DNA of 8,504 bases from Oscillospiraceae bacterium (GCA_017848075.1 JAGALG010000233.1:1-8504), one strand, 5' to 3'; counted from the first letter of the stretch, positions 1 through 6,770 are shown. Numbers and translations are program-made. The notes: generated from the sequence alone by a model not told the origin.

Positions 1-162
1 CATAACATGAAAAATGCCATTCAGTACGGCAACCGTCTGATCATGATGGACAGCGGCCGTGTTGTAGTGGATATCAAAGGAGAAGAGAAGAAAAAACTCA
101 CTGTCCGGGATCTGCTGGAAAAATTCAATATCGAAAGCGACCGTATGCTCCTTTCCGAATAA
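1..162 (+). CDS. ABC transporter ATP-binding protein, C-terminal end (partial)
   Basis: Frame 1 is open from the first base to a TAA at 160-162 and gives the last 53 residues of a protein whose start lies outside the window. It begins HNMKNAIQYGNRLIMM, which fits the region after the Walker B aspartate of an ABC ATPase; the first histidine would be the H-loop (switch) histidine, followed by the usual strand, a GRV turn and a 'GEEKKKLTVRDLLEKF' tail. From memory, this tail style is typical of the COG1101 ATPases that work with a COG2984 substrate-binding lipoprotein and a COG4120 permease, including amino-acid (tryptophan-type) importers. The partner genes would be expected upstream, outside the window. 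The ABC ATPase call is strong, the subfamily is moderate and the substrate is unknown. Confidence 0.85.
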   Translation, partial: HNMKNAIQYGNRLIMMDSGRVVVDIKGEEKKKLTVRDLLEKFNIESDRMLLSE

Positions 163-171
163 AGCATACAG

Positions 172-208
172 AAAGAGCGCCCATTGGGAAATCCGATGGG
201 CGCTCTTT
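172..208. terminator. Bidirectional hairpin terminator between converging genes
   Basis: Positions 172-184 (AAAGAGCGCCCAT) and 196-208 are perfect 13-bp inverted copies around an 11-base loop. The arm ends are A- and T-rich, so either strand yields a GC-rich stem ending in U residues, although neither strand has a long uninterrupted U tail. It lies 9 bases after the stop of the + strand ABC ATPase gene and 8 bases beyond the stop of the - strand anti-sigma gene, so it can serve both. Confidence 0.85.
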
Positions 209-216
209 GTCGTTAT

Positions 217-1449
217 TTAGCTGTACTGAGACAGGCGAACATCATCAATAAGAAAGCTGTTGATCTCACTGCGCTGTTCCAACTGGAGCATGGCGTCCCG
301 ACTGCCGCTTAAAACGGCTCCGTAAATCTGCACGCCCTGTTCTTCCGCATAAGCCAAAGCCTCACGATAAGCCGAAGTGCTGTCATAGGAATTGACCGTA
401 CAGAAGGCATGGAGGAAGTCTTCTTGATAGCTCATGTAGTTCAGCAAGCTCTTATAATGCTGCTCATAAATAGCTGCCATGTCCTCCGCATCTTTGGAAT
501 TTACCGAATTGACATCCAGGTAAGGGAACAAGGCATCAAACTCCTCGGTTGTTTCAAGAATCTGCCCACCCATATGAACATCAAAGCCCACTTCACTCAA
601 GCTGCTATTTTCTCCGCTTTCCACTGCTGCCCAGATTACACTGGTATCGATTTCTTTTTCCCAAGCCAGCAGTTCCTCCACGGTCATATTATCATCAAAG
701 CTGACATAAGCCGTCATGACCGCACTTTCCGGCAGCTTTTGCAATTCCTCCCGATAGCGGCTTCGGCTGTCCTCCTGCTGTTTGCGGGTAGAATTTCCAT
801 TTTCGTCCACGAAAGTAACAACAAAGTGATCGGAGCCTTTATCAAAAAAGCGACCCATGTGTGGCGTTGGGAAGAACCATTCCGGGTTGATCCCCTGCTG
901 AATTTCTCCCTTGTCCACCATAGCGGTGTATTCTTTTACCGTATGGCCTGTGATCACTTCAATATGGGTTTCGTAGCGGCCCAAGCCCAAAGCCTCCACC
1001 TTCTCATTCTGCAGCATCCAGCCCGGACAATGTAAATCCAAAAAGGCCTCAATGTTCACATGAAGCGGTGTGAAGGTCTCGTAGTAGCCCTGATTCTCCT
1101 CGGTTTTCACTCGAAGATCCGGCACCCCTTCTGCCACCTCGTAGGGATCATAAAACTGCTCATTGTACAGCGGCAGAGCCACATAGTAGAGCAATGCTCC
1201 CAGCAAAACAAGGATCAGCAGCACCAGCAACACCATCTTCCACAGCTTTCGATTCACTGCGCCGCGAATTTTTTTGCTGTCACTTGTAAATTCTTTTTCC
1301 CAGTCTTCCCAGTCTGCCAGTTGTTCGATTTTCTCGCCCAAATACTCATTGATGGCCTCACTTTTTTCCAGTTCCGCTTCCACCAGACGAATCTCTTCCT
1401 CAGTGGCAGTACCATCTTTATATTTTTGCAGCAATTCTGCGAATGTCAT
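217..1449 (-). CDS. Membrane-anchored anti-sigma factor (YhdL-like, Sigma_reg_N / Sigma_reg_C type)
   Basis: Probable inhibitor of the ECF sigma factor encoded just upstream, holding it at the membrane until an envelope signal releases it. The protein (410 residues from the ATG at 1447-1449) has an acidic, helical cytoplasmic N-terminus (MTFAELLQKYKDGTATEEE), one hydrophobic segment at about residues 71-94, and a long presumed extracytoplasmic part. Residues ~237-405 contain AYVSFD, a V-x-W step and a terminal GVQIYGAVLSG...IDDVRLS block like the Sigma_reg_C domain of Bacillus YhdL. No HxxxCxxC zinc motif is present, so it is not a ZAS-type anti-sigma. The longest frame starts at a GTG (1456-1458) that overlaps the sigma stop as GTGA, but that GTG lies inside the AAAGGG ribosome site (1458-1463). 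The ATG at 1449 sits 8 bases after that site and is preferred. Translation is probably coupled to the sigma gene. The activating signal is unknown. Confidence 0.82.
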   Translation of the reverse strand: MTFAELLQKYKDGTATEEEIRLVEAELEKSEAINEYLGEKIEQLADWEDWEKEFTSDSKKIRGAVNRKLWKMVLLVLLILVLLGALLYYVALPLYNEQFYDPYEVAEGVPDLRVKTEENQGYYETFTPLHVNIEAFLDLHCPGWMLQNEKVEALGLGRYETHIEVITGHTVKEYTAMVDKGEIQQGINPEWFFPTPHMGRFFDKGSDHFVVTFVDENGNSTRKQQEDSRSRYREELQKLPESAVMTAYVSFDDNMTVEELLAWEKEIDTSVIWAAVESGENSSLSEVGFDVHMGGQILETTEEFDALFPYLDVNSVNSKDAEDMAAIYEQHYKSLLNYMSYQEDFLHAFCTVNSYDSTSAYREALAYAEEQGVQIYGAVLSGSRDAMLQLEQRSEINSFLIDDVRLSQYS

Positions 1450-1454
1450 CTTCG

Positions 1455-1955
1455 TCACCCTTTCTTTGTTTTCGGATCCAGCAGTTCCTTTAACTGGCTT
1501 CTGGCCCGATACAGCAGCGTTCGTACCGCTCCGGGACTACGCCCGGTCAATGCGGCGATTTGCTGACCGCTAAAGCCGTGGAAGTAGAACAGCAGCACCA
1601 CTTCCCTTGCTGCTTCCGGCAGCTGTAAAATCGCCTGATACAGCCTCCTGCGCTCTTCCTGCTGCAGAATTTGCTCCAGTGGATCGCTGTTTTCTGCCTG
1701 CAGCGGTATTTCTTCCAAAGGCTGTTCCTTTCTTCGCCGTACCCGCCTCCACTGGTCGATGAAGCAGTTTTTACAAACACGCAGCAGCCAGTAATCGATA
1801 GCCGCTGTGTTATCATCACAGGAGATCAGGGCTTTAAAAAAGGTATCACTGCAGATCTCCTGCGCCAAATGATGGTTTTTGCAAAGAGAATAGGCATACA
1901 AGTAAACATCCCGGTAATAGCGGGCATAAATTTCTTCCAAGAGATCTTTCTCCAA
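1455..1955 (-). CDS. RNA polymerase sigma-70 factor, ECF subfamily
   Basis: Alternative sigma factor that would direct RNA polymerase to a small stress regulon. Measured from the TTG start, region 2 covers residues ~8-75 (YARYYRDVYLYAYSLC, AQEICSDTFFKAL, then WLLRVCKNCFIDQWRR, the -10 recognition part). Region 4 covers ~104-158 (LPEAAREVVLLFYFHGFS, then the helix-turn-helix QQIAALTGRSPGAVRTLLYRAR, which reads the -35). Region 3 is absent, as usual for ECF factors, and there is no C-terminal extension. Length is 166 residues from the TTG at 1953-1955 or 169 from a GTG at 1962-1964. The TTG is preferred because an AAGGAGG site (1964-1970) ends 8 bases before it and overlaps the GTG. The gene runs directly into the anti-sigma gene, so the pair forms one unit like sigM-yhdL. 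SigM-like assignment is only by partner type. Confidence 0.93.
   Translation of the reverse strand: MEKDLLEEIYARYYRDVYLYAYSLCKNHHLAQEICSDTFFKALISCDDNTAAIDYWLLRVCKNCFIDQWRRVRRRKEQPLEEIPLQAENSDPLEQILQQEERRRLYQAILQLPEAAREVVLLFYFHGFSGQQIAALTGRSPGAVRTLLYRARSQLKELLDPKTKKG
1458..1463 (-). promoter_or_regulatory. Ribosome binding site of the anti-sigma gene, inside the sigma gene's 3' end
   Basis: On the - strand this reads AAAGGG, followed by TGACGAAG and then ATG (1447-1449), an 8-base spacer. The site overlaps the final sigma codons, so ribosomes finishing the sigma gene would expose it. This suggests coupled production of sigma and anti-sigma. Confidence 0.6.
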
Positions 1956-1963
1956 CTGCTTCA

Positions 1964-1970
1964 CCTCCTT
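1964..1970 (-). promoter_or_regulatory. Ribosome binding site that decides the sigma-factor start (TTG)
   Basis: On the - strand this reads AAGGAGG and is followed after 8 bases by TTG (1953-1955). The GTG at 1962-1964 shares its first G with the site, leaving no spacer, so initiation there is unlikely. Confidence 0.7.
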
Positions 1971-2021
1971 TCACTTCAATAACGCTGAGGCAGCCAAAAT
2001 GTCACAGAATATTTCTGGACT

Positions 2022-2050
2022 TTTTCTTTTGATTCCGCTACACTTATAAC
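2022..2050 (+). promoter_or_regulatory. Possible promoter for pyrimidine-nucleoside phosphorylase
   Basis: A good -10 (TATAAC, 2045-2050) lies 38 bases before the start codon. At a 17-base spacing the -35 would be TTTTCT (2022-2027), a poor match. The 124-base divergent region between the sigma gene and pdp must contain promoters for both directions; I see no convincing - strand promoter for the sigma operon. Confidence 0.35.
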
Positions 2051-2088
2051 ATAACAAACATTTCCGAAAAAGAACAGGGGGTATTTGT

Positions 2089-3396
2089 ATGCGCATGATC
2101 GACATCATTGAAAAGAAAAAACTGGGCCAAACGCTCAGTAAAGCGGAACTGGATTTTTTTATCGAAGGCTACACCGCCGGAACCATTCCTGATTATCAGG
2201 CTGCTGCCCTTTGTATGGCCATTCGCCTGATGGGTATGGACTCCCGGGAAACCGCCGATTTGACCATGGCGATGGCCGCATCCGGTGACCAGTCGGATCT
2301 GCGCTCCATCCCCGGTATCAAAGTGGATAAGCACAGCACCGGTGGTGTGGGTGATAAAACTACCCTGGTTGTTGGCCCTATGGTAGCCTCCTGCGGTGTT
2401 CCGGTCGCAAAAATGTCCGGTCGCGGTCTGGGTCATACCGGTGGCACACTGGATAAGCTGGAGTCCATTCCCGGCTTCCGCATCAATTTGCCAACAGAGG
2501 ACTTTTTCCATATTGTCAATACGGTCGGCATCAGTCTGATTGGTCAGACCGGCAATTTGGCTCCGGCTGATAAGAAACTCTACGCTCTGCGAGATGTGAC
2601 CGCTACAGTGGACAGTATTCCGCTGATTGCTTCCAGCATTATGAGTAAAAAGCTGGCCTCCGGCGCTGACGCTATTGTACTGGATGTTAAGTGCGGCAGC
2701 GGTGCCTTTATGAAAACAGAGGAGGACGCTCAGGCTTTGGCGGAAGAAATGGTTGCGATCGGTCAGCACGCCGGACGGAACACCATCGCCCTGATCACCA
2801 ACATGGATCGCCCCTTGGGTCGAGCCATCGGCAATAGTCTGGAAGTCATCGAGGCCATTGAAACTTTGAAACAGAATGGCCCTACCGACTTCACAGAGCT
2901 TTGTGTGGAGCTGGCTGCCAACATGCTGCTCCTGGCCAAGAAAGGCTATTTGGAGGACTGTCGAGCCATGGCACAGCAAACATTGCGGGACGGCTCCGCT
3001 CTGCGGAAATTCCGAGAAATGGTTTCCGCACAAGGCGGTGACCCGGCAGTAACGGAAGATTACTCCATCTTCCCACAAGCCTCCATCATTACAGAGCTTC
3101 CCTCTCCACGCAGCGGTTTCCTCTCCCATATGGAGACACAAACCTGCGGCCTTGCTGCCATGGTTTTGGGTGCCGGAAGAGCCACCAAGGAGGATAGCAT
3201 CGATCATGCCGCCGGCATTGTCCTCTCTGTAAAACCGGGAGATCGGGTGGAACAGGGACAGACATTGGCAACCCTCTACTGCAATTCACCGGCGGCTGTT
3301 CCACAGGCAGAACAATTGCTTTTGGGCGCTTTCCAGATCACCGACCGTACAGCCGACACACAGCCTCTCCTTTATCGCCGTGTAGAAGCAAAATAA
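2089..3396 (+). CDS. pdp: Pyrimidine-nucleoside phosphorylase (EC 2.4.2.2)
   Basis: Cytosolic salvage enzyme that splits uridine, thymidine or deoxyuridine with phosphate into the free base and (deoxy)ribose-1-phosphate. The 435-residue length is normal for the thymidine/pyrimidine phosphorylase family. The family signature is intact at ~110-125 (SGRGLGHTGGTLDKLE). The phosphate-loop region KHSTGGVGDK is at 81-90. Residues that bind substrate in the Bacillus stearothermophilus enzyme appear at matching positions: K108, R168 (ALRD), S183 and K187 (SSIMSKK). The C-terminal domain (~345-435) carries the usual GLAAMVLGAGR and VKPGDRVEQGQTLATLY blocks. The bacilli-type dual-specificity enzyme is favoured over a strict thymidine phosphorylase (deoA) by overall resemblance, so the exact specificity is inferred. 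AGGGGG (2076-2081) ends 7 bases before the ATG. The usual deo/cdd neighbours are absent; the gene appears monocistronic. Confidence 0.95.
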   Translation: MRMIDIIEKKKLGQTLSKAELDFFIEGYTAGTIPDYQAAALCMAIRLMGMDSRETADLTMAMAASGDQSDLRSIPGIKVDKHSTGGVGDKTTLVVGPMVASCGVPVAKMSGRGLGHTGGTLDKLESIPGFRINLPTEDFFHIVNTVGISLIGQTGNLAPADKKLYALRDVTATVDSIPLIASSIMSKKLASGADAIVLDVKCGSGAFMKTEEDAQALAEEMVAIGQHAGRNTIALITNMDRPLGRAIGNSLEVIEAIETLKQNGPTDFTELCVELAANMLLLAKKGYLEDCRAMAQQTLRDGSALRKFREMVSAQGGDPAVTEDYSIFPQASIITELPSPRSGFLSHMETQTCGLAAMVLGAGRATKEDSIDHAAGIVLSVKPGDRVEQGQTLATLYCNSPAAVPQAEQLLLGAFQITDRTADTQPLLYRRVEAK

Positions 3397-3402
3397 GACA
3401 AC

Positions 3403-3439
3403 AAAAAGAGCTGGTTTTGTAATAAAGTCAGCTCTTTTT
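3403..3439. terminator. Bidirectional terminator between pdp and the pyrophosphatase gene
   Basis: AAAAAGAGCTG (3403-3413) and CAGCTCTTTTT (3429-3439) are perfect 11-bp inverted copies; further pairing inside the loop (TTT with AAA) extends the stem. The poly-A and poly-T arm ends give a U tail in both directions. It starts 6 bases after the pdp stop and lies 16 bases from the stop of the converging pyrophosphatase gene. Confidence 0.9.
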
Positions 3440-3455
3440 CCTATTTGTAATTCAA

Positions 3456-5099
3456 TTATCTCTGCTGAATTGCTGCGATCAGATCCGGCAGCAGCTGTTT
3501 TTTACGGGAAACCATACCTTCGATGGTTACACCTTCCGCTGGGATCTCCCGATGATAAGCAATGGTCAGCAGTTCTCTGGCGCTGCCTCCGCAGCAGAGA
3601 ACGATGCTGTTCTCCTCGATGATATTGGTCATCATAAAGAAGTACATCATCTCCGGATTCTGCTTCTGTTTTTCTTTCATAAATTCCAGAACCTTTGGCT
3701 GCAGCTGCTGCAAACCAGCCCGACTGACAGAGGTGATCTGTCCTACACCAAAGTTCTTGCCGGAGGTGCTGAAGGTCTTGTAGTCCTGATAGAAGATTTC
3801 CTCAATCGAGCGGGAGGACAGGTCGCTGCCTGCTTCAAACATTTTCTGTGCATAGACCTCAATATCGATCTCCGCAATCTGAGCCAAAGCTTCCGCTGCT
3901 GCTCTGTCCACTGCCGTGCAGGTTGGAGAGCGGAACATCAAGGTATCCGACAAAATTGCGGAACAGAGCAAACCAGCAGTCTCCCGTTTCAGCTCCAAGC
4001 CGTTCTCCTGCGCGATCTGATACAGGATCGTTGCTGTACAACCCAAGGGCTGATTGCGGAAGAGAAGCGGGTTGATACTTTCCATACCACCCAAACGGTG
4101 ATGGTCAATGATTTCCAAAATTTCTGCCCCTTGGATACCATCCACTGCCTGATTTTTCTCGTTATGATCTACCAGAATCACCTGTTTTTTCTCCAGTGCC
4201 AGCAGATTACGCTTGGACAGCATACCCAGATACTGACCCTGATGATCGGTCACCGGGAAGTAACGGAAACGCTCTTTGGACATGACTTCCTTCACCTCGT
4301 CCGTGAAGTCATCCAGTTCAAAGCTGAGAATATTTTTGCTTTTCATGAAATGACCAATGGGCATGCTCTGATTCAGCAAGCGAGCTACGGTATAAGTATC
4401 GTAGGGACTGGACAAAATCATGCACTCTCTGGCGATTGCCAGTTCCAGAATCGTTGGGTTCGGCTCACTGTCAGTACAAAGAATAACACAGGATGCACCG
4501 ACTTCAATGGCGAAGAACTGGGATTCAAAACGGTTGCCCAAAATCACTACATCACCTTTGCTGACATAGTTGACCATACGCTCCGGTGTGTTGGCACCAA
4601 TGCTGACACGACCTTCATCAAATACCTTGTCCACATCACCGCAGAGTACCCGCGCGTCCAGCGTACGGACAATATTGCGGAAAGGAGTCTGAGCATGAGA
4701 AACCACCTGATTATCGTATACATCCATGTCAGAACCTGCAATATCAGTCATAGAGATGATACCATCCACCCGATTGTCCTCATTTGTGATACATAGAGTC
4801 GTCGTATCATACTGTTTCATGGTGGTATAGGCTTCCCGAATGGACATATTCCGATCTACGCCGGGTACTTTTTTATAATCGATATCCCGCACTCTGCAGC
4901 GAATATCAGACAGAAAATCCGGCTCTTTCACACCGAAATAATCCAGCACAAAGGCTGTTTCTTTGTTGATCTCACCGGCTCGTTTTGGCACATAGGAACC
5001 GCCTCCCTGCTGATTTTTCAGCTGAGCATAAGCGATGGCGGAGCAAATGGAGTCGCTATCCGGATTCTTATGACCAACAATAATAATTTCTTTTTCCAT
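3456..5099 (-). CDS. ppaC: Manganese-dependent inorganic pyrophosphatase, family II, with CBS and DRTGG regulatory domains (EC 3.6.1.1)
   Basis: Cytosolic enzyme hydrolysing pyrophosphate to phosphate, pulling biosynthetic reactions forward. At 547 residues it is much longer than the ~310-residue unregulated family II enzymes because a regulatory insert splits the catalytic DHH domain. Order: DHH part 1 (1-72) with metal motif GHKNPDSDS (H10, D14, D16); CBS 1 (~73-130); DRTGG (~145-212); CBS 2 (~248-303); DHH part 2 with DHN (311-313), DHHR (332-335) and SDT (384-386); then DHHA2 (~445-547) ending with the catalytic SRKKQ motif (531-535). All catalytic motifs look intact. In characterised CBS-pyrophosphatases, AMP and ADP inhibit through the CBS pair, while the DRTGG-containing clostridial form also binds diadenosine polyphosphates; the same is likely here but inferred. 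AGGAGGG lies 10 bases before the ATG. The gene has its own promoter and appears monocistronic. Confidence 0.96.
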   Translation of the reverse strand: MEKEIIIVGHKNPDSDSICSAIAYAQLKNQQGGGSYVPKRAGEINKETAFVLDYFGVKEPDFLSDIRCRVRDIDYKKVPGVDRNMSIREAYTTMKQYDTTTLCITNEDNRVDGIISMTDIAGSDMDVYDNQVVSHAQTPFRNIVRTLDARVLCGDVDKVFDEGRVSIGANTPERMVNYVSKGDVVILGNRFESQFFAIEVGASCVILCTDSEPNPTILELAIARECMILSSPYDTYTVARLLNQSMPIGHFMKSKNILSFELDDFTDEVKEVMSKERFRYFPVTDHQGQYLGMLSKRNLLALEKKQVILVDHNEKNQAVDGIQGAEILEIIDHHRLGGMESINPLLFRNQPLGCTATILYQIAQENGLELKRETAGLLCSAILSDTLMFRSPTCTAVDRAAAEALAQIAEIDIEVYAQKMFEAGSDLSSRSIEEIFYQDYKTFSTSGKNFGVGQITSVSRAGLQQLQPKVLEFMKEKQKQNPEMMYFFMMTNIIEENSIVLCCGGSARELLTIAYHREIPAEGVTIEGMVSRKKQLLPDLIAAIQQR

Positions 5100-5121
5100 A
5101 TTGAAAAATCCCTCCTGTTGA

Positions 5122-5133
5122 GTGATCGATCAC
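5122..5133. promoter_or_regulatory. 12-bp perfect palindrome in the pyrophosphatase 5' leader (operator candidate)
   Basis: GTGATCGATCAC reads the same on both strands. It lies 11 bases downstream of the predicted -10 on the - strand, around the expected first transcribed bases and before the ribosome site, a position where a repressor would block initiation. No known regulator is recognised. Confidence 0.4.
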
Positions 5134-5144
5134 ATTCTTTTATT

Positions 5145-5173
5145 ACTATACCATGAAATCAGGCTCTTGTAAA
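5145..5173 (-). promoter_or_regulatory. Sigma-A-type promoter of the pyrophosphatase gene
   Basis: On the - strand, TTTACA (5168-5173) and TATAGT (5145-5150) are separated by exactly 17 bases, each one base from consensus. TGG immediately before the -10 provides an extended -10 (TGn). Transcription would start near 5138, leaving a leader of about 40 bases. Confidence 0.75.
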
Positions 5174-5190
5174 AGAACTTTCCATGAAAT
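5151..5190. repeat. Two 9-bp direct repeats overlapping and upstream of the pyrophosphatase promoter
   Basis: CCATGAAAT occurs at 5151-5159 (inside the -35/-10 spacer) and at 5182-5190 (just upstream of the -35). The copies are 31 bases apart, about three helical turns, so they lie on the same face of the DNA. This is compatible with a dimeric or cooperative regulator, but it is unproven. Confidence 0.35.
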
Positions 5191-5208
5191 TTCTGTATAA
5201 GAACCGTC

Positions 5209-5235
5209 GGGCTGCCAGAAAATTTCTGACAGCCC
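5209..5235 (-). terminator. Hairpin downstream of the hydrogenase gene, probable but atypical terminator
   Basis: Positions 5209-5221 and 5223-5235 form a 13-bp stem with a very short central loop. In RNA from the - strand every pair forms (one is G-U); in + strand RNA there is one C-A mismatch. It begins 5 bases after the hydrogenase stop, as expected of its terminator. However, the U-rich run (TGTTTTT, 5236-5242) lies on the + strand side, and the - strand tail GACGGTTCTT is poor in U. Confidence 0.55.
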
Positions 5236-5240
5236 TGTTT

Positions 5241-6770
5241 TTAGTTCCAGTCGATATCCAGTTTTTCCAATGCTTCCACTCGGGAAAGGTCATATTCTGA
5301 TTCCATCGAATTTTGATGTGCAGCCTGTGCTTTGAAGGCTGCAATGGCCTTCTGGGAATCCTTCACGGACTGTAAGGTACCCATACCAGCAATACAGCCG
5401 CCCGGACAGCCCATTCCTTCCAGCAAGTATCCATTGTATTTTCCTGCTTTCGCCATAGCCAACAGCTTTCGACATTCCGCTAAACCTTCTGCATGAACGG
5501 TTTTTACTTCAACATTTGGTTCTACATAATGAACAGCGTCTACAACTGCTTTTGCAACGCCTCCGGAAACTGCAAAGTTTCGGCCTGCACCGGTCGCTGT
5601 TTCAAATCCAGGTGCTTCCTCCAGCTGGCTGAAATCGATTCCTTTGCCTTCAAACATACCAGCCAGTTCCTCGAAGGTCAGGACATAGTCCACATAGCTG
5701 CGGACTGTGGTTCTCATCGCTTCCAGCTTTTTGGCGGAGCAAGGGCCAACAAAAACGATCTTACAATCCGGATCGTTCTGTTTGACCAAACGGGCTGTCA
5801 GCACCATTGGGGTCAAGGACATGGACACATAATCCGACAGCTCCGGATACATCTTTTTCGCCATGGAGATCCAGGATGGGCAGCAGGAAGTGATCATAAA
5901 CGGCTGATGTTCCGGCACCTCTTCCCGGAAGCGTTTGGCTTCGTCAATGGCACACATATCTGCACCAACAGCTACATCCACAATGCGGGAGAAGCCCAAC
6001 TGATGCATTGCCGTGATCAATTTACCGGGACTGACCTCATCACCAAATTGTCCAACGAAGGCTGGCGCCAACATGGCCACCACCCGTTGTCCCTCTTTGA
6101 TGGAGCGAATAAGCTGATAGATCTGGCTTTTATCTGCAATGGCACCAAACGGACAGTTTACGATGCACTGTCCACAGGAAACACATTTGTTGTAATCAAT
6201 CTCTGCCTTTCCATGGCTGTCGCTGCGAATGGCTCCCATTCCGCAGGCCTTAGCGCAAGGCCGCTCCATTTTGATAATAGCATGATAAGGACACACATCA
6301 ACACAGCGGCCACATTTTACACATTTGGCCGGGTCAATCACAGATTTTCCATGTCGCACCGTGATCGCATCTTTGGGACAAACCTCTTTGCAGGGTTTTG
6401 CCAAACAGCCCTGACAACCGGAGCTGACAATCACTTCCCGCTCCGGACAAGCATGACATGCAAATTTAATAATGTTAACCAGCGGTGGCTCATAGTATTT
6501 TTCCGCAACCGCCGCATCATCCAGATTGGTATTGGTAGGCATATACTGGTCCACCGGGCGCAAAGGCAAACCCATCGCCAGACGCAGACGCTCACTGACA
6601 ATGGCTCGTTCCAGGAAAATAGAGTCCCGATAGCTGCTTTCTTCGCCGGGAATAATTTTATACGGCAGAGCAGCCATGTGATGAATGTCGCCATCCTCAT
6701 AGGCAAGTCTTGCCAACTCAGCAAATACTTTACGCCGAATGTCAATAACGGAAGAATATAGTTCCAGCAT
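5241..6770 (-). CDS. Monomeric ferredoxin-type [FeFe] hydrogenase, probably group B
   Basis: Iron hydrogenase interconverting protons plus electrons with H2, presumably cytosolic and coupled to ferredoxin. Of 509 residues, ~1-100 are a cysteine-free N-terminal part with no domain I recognise. Residues ~105-210 carry ferredoxin-like Fe-S motifs: C105/C108, then C119/C122/C127/C131, C150/C153/C156/C160, the PCAKAC pair C172/C176, and C196/C199/C202/C206. The H-cluster domain (~230-480) has L1 TSCCPSW (294-300), L2 GPCSAKKLE (342-350) and L3 EGMGCPGGC (451-459), so the four expected ligand cysteines are C297, C344, C455 and C459. L2 has Gly where classical enzymes have Met, and L3 continues IAGMGT rather than INGGGQP. 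There is no NuoG-like 2Fe-2S domain. These traits fit the 'FeFe_hydrog_B1' type family, recalled rather than searched. Maturases HydEFG are not in the window. GAGGG is 6 bases before the ATG. A role in sensing rather than catalysis cannot be excluded. Confidence 0.92.
   Translation of the reverse strand: MLELYSSVIDIRRKVFAELARLAYEDGDIHHMAALPYKIIPGEESSYRDSIFLERAIVSERLRLAMGLPLRPVDQYMPTNTNLDDAAVAEKYYEPPLVNIIKFACHACPEREVIVSSGCQGCLAKPCKEVCPKDAITVRHGKSVIDPAKCVKCGRCVDVCPYHAIIKMERPCAKACGMGAIRSDSHGKAEIDYNKCVSCGQCIVNCPFGAIADKSQIYQLIRSIKEGQRVVAMLAPAFVGQFGDEVSPGKLITAMHQLGFSRIVDVAVGADMCAIDEAKRFREEVPEHQPFMITSCCPSWISMAKKMYPELSDYVSMSLTPMVLTARLVKQNDPDCKIVFVGPCSAKKLEAMRTTVRSYVDYVLTFEELAGMFEGKGIDFSQLEEAPGFETATGAGRNFAVSGGVAKAVVDAVHYVEPNVEVKTVHAEGLAECRKLLAMAKAGKYNGYLLEGMGCPGGCIAGMGTLQSVKDSQKAIAAFKAQAAHQNSMESEYDLSRVEALEKLDIDWN

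Noticed and set aside
409..1566. Several + strand frames (208 and 168 codons) opposite the anti-sigma gene
   Set aside because: They mutually overlap, lack ribosome sites, and lie opposite a gene with a coherent membrane segment and Sigma_reg_C-like domain.
1984..2008. ECF-type promoter for the sigma operon on the - strand (TGACAT, 14 bases, CGTTAT), with a similar + strand arrangement near 2015-2040
   Set aside because: The -35/-10 spacing is about two bases shorter than the SigW/SigM pattern I know, and the -35 match is partial. It could be chance, so it is not listed as a feature.
2044..3207. Long open frame of 387 codons antisense to pdp
   Set aside because: It lies wholly opposite a gene with an intact family signature and catalytic residues. 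Its translation is rich in His, Gln and Cys with no domain pattern, and no ribosome site supports it.
3552..4796. 414-codon frame antisense to the pyrophosphatase gene
   Set aside because: It is a shadow of a clearly real gene; its composition is His/Gln/Phe-rich with no recognisable motif.
5493..6761. 422-codon frame antisense to the hydrogenase gene
   Set aside because: It is the complement of the cysteine- and glycine-rich hydrogenase reading frame; no protein-like motifs and no ribosome site.
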